Of a DNA stretch of 64,000 nt, positions 57,064 to 64,000 are shown piece by piece; the stretch's first letter is position 1; each line of letters opens with the position of its first letter. The translations under genes were made by a program, and so were the position numbers. The notes below the pieces were generated by a model. That model was not told the origin of the DNA. It ran no database searches and saw only the letters and a list, made by a program, of their open reading frames with translations. The DNA lies in contig JBANSL010000007.1 in NCBI GenBank assembly GCA_037127255.1, forward strand, positions 65,379,538 to 65,443,537, in the 5' to 3' direction. The DNA comes from Persicaria tinctoria (Eukaryota; Streptophyta; Magnoliopsida; Caryophyllales; Polygonaceae).

Positions 57064-57355
57064 TAAAAATTGTACTCCAGTATTTAGAAAACGGGAGTTA
57101 TAAAATAGTTTTACTCCCGTGTTTGAAAAAGGGGAGGTGTAATTAAAATTGTACTTCCGTTTTTTAAGTACGAGAGTACAACCCATTTTTATAACTCCCG
57201 TTTTTAAAAAACGGGAGGCAAAACTAAAACTTGTACTCTCGTTTTTCAAAAATGGAAGTACAACTTATATTTTGAACTCCCGTGTTTTAAAAACCGAAGG
57301 CATAAATTAACTGTCCATTTACACTTCCGTTTTCAAGGCACGGAAGTACAAAGCC
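57064..57355. repeat. Right palindrome array, CTCCCG/CTTCCG type
   Basis: Seven units. The best is 57195-57217 (CTCCCG...CGGGAG). Some use CTTCCG, others CTCCCG with matching partners, so paired changes are visible. Confidence 0.8.
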
Positions 57356-57403
57356 TTTTTTAGTGCCCGTCCGAAATCTTTTGTGGTGGAATTAGAGGAC
57401 GCG

Positions 57404-57815
57404 AAATAGATATAGATAAAGATAGACTTTCTTTCCTTAATTAGCTTGGAAAGAAGCCTATGAATAAAGCCTTATGAGGCTGATTTTCATTCATTCAAGT
57501 CAAGTCTTCTTAGGGCACAAGGAGAGAGGAGAGAGAGAGAAGGAGACGAACGGTTGTAAATTTTAGTTTATTTTATGTTAAAGTTAATTTCTCTTATTAT
57601 GGGTTGTTTCTAATTTTCTTCTTCTAGGGTTGGGGTGATCTCAACATAGATATGTGTGTTTTTTATTTATAAATCCATGAATTTGTATGTCTTTATCATC
57701 ATCTACCTATGTGCTTAATCCTTTGCGAAAGTTGAGGAAATTCCTTATTCATGATATTGAAGCAAACGTGATCTTATTATGAATTTGGATAATAATTAGG
57801 GTTTATTTGCGAGAG
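57404..57815 (+). mobile_element. LTR2 copy in the hAT composite, right part
   Basis: It aligns with 9185-9672 (agcttggaaagaagcctatgaa-like, ctagggttggggtga, aattagggttta) and stops at about 57815, where CCGG-rich hAT sequence resumes; its 3' portion is missing. Confidence 0.6.
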
Positions 57816-58447
57816 CCGACCGTGGATCGAACCGGAACCGTGATATATGGTCCCGGATTTTTCCGGTCTGCGGACCGGAAAGAACGGTTGTACCGGTTTG
57901 GGTCAAGCAGCCTTGTTTTCCTTTTTTTTACAGCAAAAAAATATCTCATATCTAAATCTGAAAAATATTAATCTTGAATGTGTCTCTAGCCCTAGATATC
58001 TCTAACCCTAGATCTGAAAAATATCTCAAATCTAGATCAAAATCGACATTAATTTTTGAAAATAATCAAAATATACCTAAATCAAACCCAGTTATAAAAC
58101 TAAAACTGAGAAGAAAGGGAAAAAGAAGAAGTAAAGAACATTGCGCGCTGTTGGAGGCTTGGAGCGGATGCCGACTGAGCACTGAGAGAGGAGGGCCGAC
58201 CGACTGAGGGAGGAGGGTCTGAGGGCCGGTCGACTGAGGGAGGAGGGTCGGAGGGAGGAGCGGGCGGTGGACAGTAGGGTTGGTGCCTGGTGAAGTCGAG
58301 AACCGAGCCGGAGCTGCCCAGGAGAAGCTTGAGGAATGAGGACTAGAGGGCAGTGTGAACAAGTGAAATTCAATCGATAGAAATTAGAAAGAAGGGAAAG
58401 TGATTGCGCCTCTTCTTTATTTCTCTATTTCTTTCTCTCTTTTTTTT
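57816..58447. other. hAT composite interior, CCGG-rich and AG-rich
   Basis: CCGG-type subterminal repeats, then a stretch with gactgagggaggagggtc repeats at about 58190-58260. Overlapping open frames here are compositional and have no family match. Confidence 0.4.
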
Positions 58448-59698
58448 AAAGGGTAAATTGCAACTAATATCCCAACCTTTAGGGATAGTTGCTTTCAATA
58501 CCCTAACCTTGTAAAATTTTACAAAATATCCTAACCTATACTATTAGTTGCACTTAACACCCTAGATGAGATTCTTAAATTTAAAAATTACCCACATCAT
58601 ACAAAAATTATAAAAATCGCCCATATTTATAAAATGTTTTCAATAAACTCCTAATAAATTTTAAAATTTGAAATTAAAAAAATCTCTTACAATTTAAGCT
58701 CACCCAACCCACCATCCAAAAATAATTATAACAAGTATATAAAATCTACTCCTTTAAAAATATAATATAATTATTTTAGCATTTACTCATTTAATATCTT
58801 AATATAATTACTCGAAATAATTAATTATTTATCTTAAACATAATACTTTTACAAAAATAAAATAATGTAGATTTTAATAAATAAATGCTATGAGATATGA
58901 TAACCGTTTGTAATATATAAAGAGTTACATGATAAAGATATATTAAAAATAATATGGTAAAATTATTATTTTTTACCATATTATTTTTAGTATATATTTA
59001 TTATATAATTATTGATTGCAAATGGTTATCATATCTTTTACCATTTATTTTTTAAATCTACTTTATTTTATTTTTGTAAAACTATTATGTTAAACATTTC
59101 TTATAGAATCATTTTTTTTAATACCATGGAATTTATGTGTGATACATTATAAGATGTTATGTATTAGTTTTAGTATATATAACATAATATTAACCAAAAA
59201 GACAGTATATATTGTATCAAATAATATATATGGAATATATAGATGTACAAATCGGCATGTATCGAGACAGACTTATATAAATTTAGATTTTAATTATAAT
59301 GTTTGTTTTTTAGATAAATAATTAATTATTTTGTTTGATTATATTAAAATTTTAAATGAGTAGATGCTAAAGTAATTATATTATATTTTGAAGGAGTAGA
59401 TTTTATATACCTGTTATAATTATTTTTGGATGGTGGGTTGGGTTGGCTTAAATTGTAAGAGATTTTTTTAATTTCAAAATTTAAAATTTATTAGGAGTTT
59501 ATTGAAAACATTTTATGAATATGGGCGATTTTTGTAATTTTTGTATTATGTGGGTAATTTTTTAAATTTAAGAATCTCATTCAGGGTGTTAAGTGCAACT
59601 AATAGTATAGGTTAAGATATTTTGTGAAATTTTACAAGGTTAGGGTATTGAAAGCAACTATCCCTAAAGGTTGGGATATTAGTTGCAATTTACCCTTT
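58448..59698. repeat. Large foldback palindrome, about 1.25 kb
   Basis: The left arm begins AAAGGGTAAATTGCAACTAA and the right arm ends with its reverse complement. The arms correspond from the tips to the centre at about 58968, where a perfect 18-bp stem (58945-58962 with its partner after an 8-base loop) lies. The right arm has about 200 extra bases at about 59095-59310. No ORF has family features. It resembles a foldback or long-TIR MITE. Confidence 0.8.
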
Positions 59699-59911
59699 TT
59701 TAAAATAGCATGCCTCGGCCTCTTCTTTAGTTCGTTTTTTTTTTCTTTAATAAAATGGTTCCGGTCTGGTCCCGGGTTTGGACCGGAACCCGGAAATCAA
59801 AAAAACTTTGACCGTGGATCAGACTGAAATGTTCCGGTACGATCCAATGACCGTAAATTCCGGTCTGGTCTCGGTCCGATTCCGATCCGATCCATATTTT
59901 GCCCAGCCTCA

Positions 59912-60491
59912 AACACAATAGCTTTTTTTTCAGGCTCCAAATGAGAAAATCGAACATGAAATAACTTGGTGGCATGAACTAGAACCTTTTAAGACCGTGG
60001 TCTTACAAATGGGATCAGTAATTATATTTAGGGTACGATCTGAGGGTCTACCTTGAGGGCAATGTTTTAAATGAGAAAAATAAAGAGAGATTTATAAATG
60101 ATTCAACACCCACACCTTAATTTACATATATTAAAAAAAGTCCTTGTAACCCAAAAACTCTTTATTTTCATACTCCAAACAAGGATTCCGAATCTAACTT
60201 AGTGGCATGGACTAACCACTCTTGTTTCAAATTTTTAAGAATTTGGAGTTTTCTTTTATATATGCACGCGACAATATTCAATGTTTGCCATAAGTTCATA
60301 AATAATAATTATGAATTACTTTCATTAATAAAAATGAAACACAAATAATCCACATGTGCCTCATCATTGTACGTATGAAATACAATTACCATCAAATGAC
60401 TCCTACCCCAATCCAACTAACAAACACTTCAGTTGTTTGCTTGCACAAGAACTCAACTTTGCTCCAGAGAATGAATACAAAATCCAACCCC
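59912..60491. other. Unit B spacer before RNase copy 3
   Basis: Counterpart of 35825-36370 and 41214-41277 (caggctccaaatgagaaaatcg, caaacaaggattccg). It includes the empty site of the plus-strand Copia at about 60424-60440. Confidence 0.6.
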
Positions 60492-61515
60492 TCAAAAGGA
60501 AGGGAACTCAATCTCGGAACCACATTTCCCATGAGGGAAGACAGGGCACTCCACGAGCCCAGACGCCGCGGAATCGACGCACAAGTAGAGCTGGTACAGC
60601 TGGCTCTTCCCCGTTGAATCCGTGTTGCATTCGACATACGCTTCATACCCTACTCCTTCCTTTATGGCGTCCTTTATGCTCCTCAAGCTGTAGCTCTGCC
60701 CGTTCGGAACGATCCCTACACCAAAGTAACATATGCAATAGTTTTAACTAGTACATACATATATATGTACTTCTATTTTCCGATGTGAGATTCATTTTCT
60801 AACTAACCTGCTTTCGAAAGGGCGCGGAGGGGGTCAATATGGTTCTTGAGATCAAGCGCCGTCTTGAAGTAGCCGTGTTGGTCCAACACGGATTCCGAGC
60901 AGGTGCCGTGCTTCACCCATTCGTGGGACCAGAAGGCGGTCCCATCGTTGCTTGGGCAAGCGAGTGTTGGCCACTCGCTCTGCATATGGCTCACAAGATC
61001 TGATATCTACATAGCATTTTATATATCTTTTGTCAAAATCTAGTAGACCAATATCGACCGATAAAACTATTGTGTCATTTTATATATTGTTATTTTTATA
61101 TATTAACCATATGTTACAAAGTTGGTTAGTGTAACGGAACCTTGGAGAGCTGGAAATCGTTGCCGGTGTCGCAGTTGGACGGGTAGGAACCGTCGTTGTA
61201 ATTGGGCCAAAGGCCGTGGATTCCGAAATCGGGTTGGGGTTTTCCGGTGGATGGGTAGCAGCAGCTCTTCTGGGTGTCACAGTATGACCCCGGCCACTGT
61301 AATCAACACACGAATTACAAATAGATTTTATACCTTTAAGAAATTTGGAAAAAATAATTCAAAAAATTGAGGAGATCAGAATGAAGAAAATAGATTATTA
61401 GCTAATGAAATCAAACCTGAAGAACGAAGTAGAAGAAATCGAAATCCTGTGAAAGTGTTAGAGAAAATGAAAGCTGAAGAAACAAGAGATAGGCGATAGA
61501 CTTGATCGTCATCAT
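60492..61515 (-). CDS. RNase T2 family, S-like secreted ribonuclease, copy 3 (4 exons)
   Basis: The predicted 225-residue protein comes from exons 61515-61417, 61296-61141, 61006-60808 and 60715-60492, with GT/AG borders and the same phases as copy 1. Residues 1 to about 22 form a hydrophobic signal peptide (IAYLLFLQLSFSLTLS), then DFDFFYFVLQWPGSYC. Catalytic blocks are HGLWPNYND (His60) and SHEWVKHGTC (His113, Glu114, His118), all present. The C-terminus GKCGSEIEFPSF carries the usual last cysteine. Intron positions equal those of copy 1; introns are short. Expected activity: endonucleolytic RNA cleavage in the secretory pathway or apoplast. It sits in unit B and is the intact sister of the broken copy 2. 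A role in phosphate recycling, senescence or defence is family knowledge, not shown here. Confidence 0.92.
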
Positions 61516-61591
61516 TTTTGAATTGATGATTCGCAGTCACACTCTGGGTGGTACTTCTGTTGTATTTGTTTTGTAGACACGAAGATAGAGC

Positions 61592-61599
61592 TATTTATA
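61592..61599 (-). promoter_or_regulatory. TATA box of RNase copy 3
   Basis: TATAAATA on the minus strand, about 77 bases upstream of the ATG. The surrounding sequence (gatttgtttc-TATAAATA-g) is shared with copy 2. Confidence 0.65.
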
Positions 61600-62354
61600 G
61601 AAACAAATCAGAGTATGAACCAATTGATTCATCTGTGCGGAATATACGGTGAACATCCAATATACTTACGTACTTGTTATGATTTTGGGCGGTATGAACA
61701 CAAGAACCCAAAAGGTTGGGTGCAATTAATGTATGATGGGTAAGTTTTGTAACGGATCCCACATTCCATGAATTAATTGATCCATATGTCGATCGATTCC
61801 CCAATTGAATGGATTTTTTCTGCCAATTTTATGTGCATTAAACACAGTTCATGTACATTGATTCGTGTATCAGAAATATTCATGTACATTGATTCGTGTA
61901 TCATAAATATTGTAGTAACTAGTTCACTAGCCGCACTATTTGTGGTTTCCTTAACATTTAAATAAAATTTAATATAAATATTCGTTCAGATATTTAATTA
62001 ATTTATTTCAACACTTTTGAATTGTTACCCAATTTAAATAAAATTATCATTGATTCTCATTAATATATTGAAAGATACTATCAAACTTTTATATAATTAT
62101 TATCAAAATCCTACAAAATTGGGTAAAATCTTTCAAAATTATATCTATGTCTAAAAACTTATGAAAACTATTATCTTAAAATTGATTAAGGTGGAGATGA
62201 TTTTTTTCTATTGGTTATTACTTATTACTATTAAGATAAGGAGAATATGTCATATGTTACATACAACTCAAATATGGAGATGATTTTTTCTATTGATCAT
62301 TACACATGATTGGTTCATAGGACCACTTTTGAGGATGACTTCTTCTTTATTATA
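61600..62354. other. RNase copy 3 upstream region
   Basis: It matches copy 2 upstream DNA to about 61880 (cacaagaacccaaaaggttggg, gtcgatcgattccccaattg). Past that it is AT-rich and unique within the window. A gattcgtgtatcagaaatatt-type unit is repeated at about 61860-61910. Confidence 0.5.
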
Positions 62355-62634
62355 CTCCATCCGTCCTAAAATACATGGGTTTTTAGCCTTTTGCACAAGT
62401 TTTAATAAAATACTTTACTTTAAAAAAAACATCATCATTGTACTAACTTTTTCATAAATTTTATTATTTTTTAACACTCACTACACATTTTAACCAATCA
62501 AATTATTTTAAAAAGTCAACAACACACAAAATAATACAAATCATTACAACTTCCTACCTAAAAAACATAAAAGCCCGTCTATTTTTGGACAAAACTTTAT
62601 CTCTAAAAACTTGTGTATTATTGGACGGAGGGAG
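62355..62634. mobile_element. Stowaway-type MITE, 280 bp
   Basis: Ends are CTCCATCCGTCC and, reversed, CTCCCTCCGTCC, flanked by TA on both sides. It is AT-rich with no ORF. Confidence 0.88.
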
Positions 62635-62789
62635 TATATAATAATTATTGATGTCTCGATGGATAAAAAAAAAGGAAGAAATAGTAATGTCTCGTATTGC
62701 ATCCCTTTTAAAAAATGGGGATTGATAAATACACCGCTAATTTTTACTAGAACCACCGCTAATCTTCGCAACTCCTTGCGGAGTTAATT

Positions 62790-63178
62790 CCGCTCAGCAC
62801 CTGTGAAGGACTCCAAATATCCCAGCTACACCTGCAAACTGCAAAGATCTCAGGCAAAACAAAGGCCCCAAGGCAACCTCATTCAATGCAAGGAAAATAT
62901 CCAAAAACGGCAGAGCAGCACAGCTGGTCCCAAAACCCTACCTTACATCAGGTGACAAGTGACCTTATATAGTCCTAAGGCCTTACATCACGTGACAAAC
63001 ATGCCCTTAGGCTTATTACAGCAGAAAACCAATAAAACAGTAAATGGAAATGCAAAAGCGAGGAGGGTAAAGATGCCTTGAGGACCACTGCAACACAGCT
63101 GGTGAGAATGGAGACAAAAGTTTGTTGTGGACCACTAAGGCACAGCTGTAGCTCTAACAAACCGTGCCTTATTCTTCA
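62790..63178 (-). repeat. 3' LTR of the Copia running off the window (approximate end)
   Basis: Directly after the polypurine tract TGAGGAGGGGATA (minus; about 63179-63191) the LTR begins TGAAGAATAAGGCACGG. It contains CTATATAAGG (about 62966-62975) as TATA box and ccttacatca repeats. The far end is uncertain because the second LTR lies outside the window. Confidence 0.65.
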
Positions 63179-63188
63179 TATCCCCTCC

Positions 63189-64000
63189 TCAAGTTGGGCG
63201 TGTGTCAAAGCCAACTAGTCCCAACTTGCAAGAGAAGAAGTAATGAGATTTTTCACCCAAAGGTTTGGTCAAAATATCAGCTAATTGAACCCCTATGCGA
63301 ACATGCTGAGGTTGCACAAAACCAGCCACCAAGAACTGCCTTATAAAGTGGCAATCAATCTTTAGATGTTTAGTTCTCTCATGAAATACTGGGTTCTCAG
63401 AAATGTGAATGGCAGCCTTGTTGTCACAATAAAGAGGTATTGGCAATGGAACAATGATACTTAAGGCAGTGAGAACACCCTCAATCCATATCAAGTCACT
63501 TGTGGTAGTTGACATGCTTCTATATTCTGCCTCTGCAGATGACTTAGAAACAGTAGCTTGTTTCTTAGTTTTCCATGATACAAGAGCATCCCCAATGAAA
63601 ACACAATATCATGTAAGTGACTTAGCACTAAACTGACAAGTTCCCCAATCTGCATCACAATATGCAGAGATGGCTAAGTTGGAATTCACTGGATAATACA
63701 GTCCTACACCTGCAGTTCCTCTCAAATACTTCACAATGTGGAGAGCTGCTTCATAATGTGGCTTCTTAGGTTCACTCATGAACTGGCTCAAGTGCTGTAC
63801 AGCATGAGAAATATCTGGTCTAGTGAGGTTCAAAAATAACAGTCTCCCTATCAGACGTCTATAGGATTCAACATCTGTCAATATGTCACTAGTATCAGTG
63901 GAGAGCTTCAATCCTCTCTGCATAGGGAACATAGCAGGTTTGCAATCCATCATATTGCAATCTGCAATCATATCCATCACATACTTCCTTTGATGAAGAT
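63189..64000 (-). pseudogene. Copia pol, RT end and RNase H, partial (one stop)
   Basis: Continuous minus-strand reading from the window edge: LHQRKYVMDM, SYRRLIGRLLFLNLTRPDISH, YLRGTAGVGLYY, RNase H AYCDADWGTC, then KSLT followed by TGA where the family has Gly (KSLTGYC), in frame, then SAEAEYRSMS, LYCDNKAAIHI, RTKHLKIDCHFIR and LADILTKPL, ending near 63189. RT-core, integrase and gag would lie beyond 64000. Apart from one stop the visible part is well preserved; it belongs to a different Copia lineage from the two Tork-like elements. Confidence 0.85.

Larger units (their letters stand above)
54491..57403. mobile_element. Non-autonomous TIR element with palindrome arrays at both ends, 2.9 kb
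   Basis: The 8-bp TSD aaatagat is at 54483-54490 and 57404-57411; the uninterrupted site is at about 9175 (agtagataaatagatat). The ends form an imperfect inverted repeat of about 70 bp sharing CACCACAAAA, GGGCAC and ACTTCCGTG...AACGGAAGT. Arrays of CTTCCG...CGGAAG palindromes follow at both ends (54546-54815; 57064-57355). The 8-bp TSD and long degenerate ends leave hAT and Mutator-like both possible. There is no transposase. Confidence 0.75.
53634..59911. mobile_element. hAT-like composite element, 6.3 kb, with nested sequences
   Basis: Ends are TAGGGCTAGGCA and, reversed, TGAGGCTGGGCA. The 8-bp TSD aacacaat is at 53626-53633 and 59912-59919. The empty site is in unit A at about 35820 (ctaacacaatagc). 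Both subterminal regions are rich in CCGGTCTGGTCC/GGACCGGA-type repeats (53647-53661; about 57850-57910; 59757-59890). It carries an LTR2 piece, a 2.9-kb TIR element and a large palindrome, but no transposase, so it moved with help or grew by insertion after it landed. Confidence 0.8.
43903..62711 (+). repeat. Tandem segmental duplication, unit B
   Basis: Direct repeat of 28199-43607, starting at gaaaggtaaat/aaaatggagcgg and ending near ctcgtattgcatccc. It holds LINE remnant B, then a Gypsy element, a hAT composite and RNase T2 copy 3. After removal of these insertions the unit is about 5 kb. Confidence 0.88.

Noticed and set aside
58066..58373. Overlapping minus-strand frames of about 95 residues in the hAT composite
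   Set aside because: Ser/Pro/Leu-rich translation of gggaggagggtc repeats in two frames at once; no domain.
3246..61515. Self-incompatibility S locus
   Set aside because: RNases here have four exons, two near-identical tandem copies and no F-box gene in the window; an S-like RNase cluster fits better.

Overview
This is nuclear DNA from a eudicot plant. It contains intron-bearing secreted RNase T2 genes, plant-type Copia, Gypsy, LINE, hAT, Harbinger and Stowaway elements, tRNA-iMet and tRNA-Asp primer sites, and TATA boxes in AT-rich promoters. The species cannot be named from sequence alone. The only host genes I can support are three RNase T2 (S-like RNase) copies, all on the minus strand: 3246-4268 (intact), 41278-42694 (broken) and 60492-61515 (intact). 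Nearly everything else is nested transposable-element DNA.

Left third (1-28200). Fragments of one long-LTR family (called LTR2 here) flank the first RNase gene. A more complete LTR2 copy (8256-25933) is split by a minus-strand Copia element (9675-24852, TSD aaagc). One LTR of that Copia is in turn split by a nearly full plus-strand Sirevirus-type Copia (15152-24749, TSD gaatg) with gag, pol and a third acidic ORF. The middle element holds the oddest structure in the window: more than 50 short hairpins with an almost constant loop (ACTTCAGG on +, CCTGAAGT on the element's sense strand) whose stems differ from unit to unit yet stay complementary. A degenerate hAT transposase lies at about 26945-27520.

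Right two thirds (28199-62711). This is a direct tandem duplication. Each unit, about 5 kb once insertions are removed, holds a decayed LINE (minus strand) followed by an RNase T2 gene. The two units then took separate insertions. Unit A received two Tork-like Copias (29729-34745 and 36376-41209) and several MITEs, one of them inside RNase exon 2. Unit B received a Harbinger-type MITE, a young non-autonomous Gypsy element (47323-53596) and a 6.3-kb hAT-like composite (53634-59911) that carries further elements. Because each unit supplies the empty site for the other's insertions, boundaries and target-site duplications can be read directly. The window ends in the 3' half of another Copia element.

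How the parts relate: the RNase genes look like a small family growing by local duplication inside repeat-rich DNA, with one copy already lost. A recurring theme is arrays of short palindromes in unrelated elements (LTR2, the Gypsy LTRs, the 2.9-kb TIR element and the hairpin Copia). The hairpin Copia is the strongest candidate for something not yet described.
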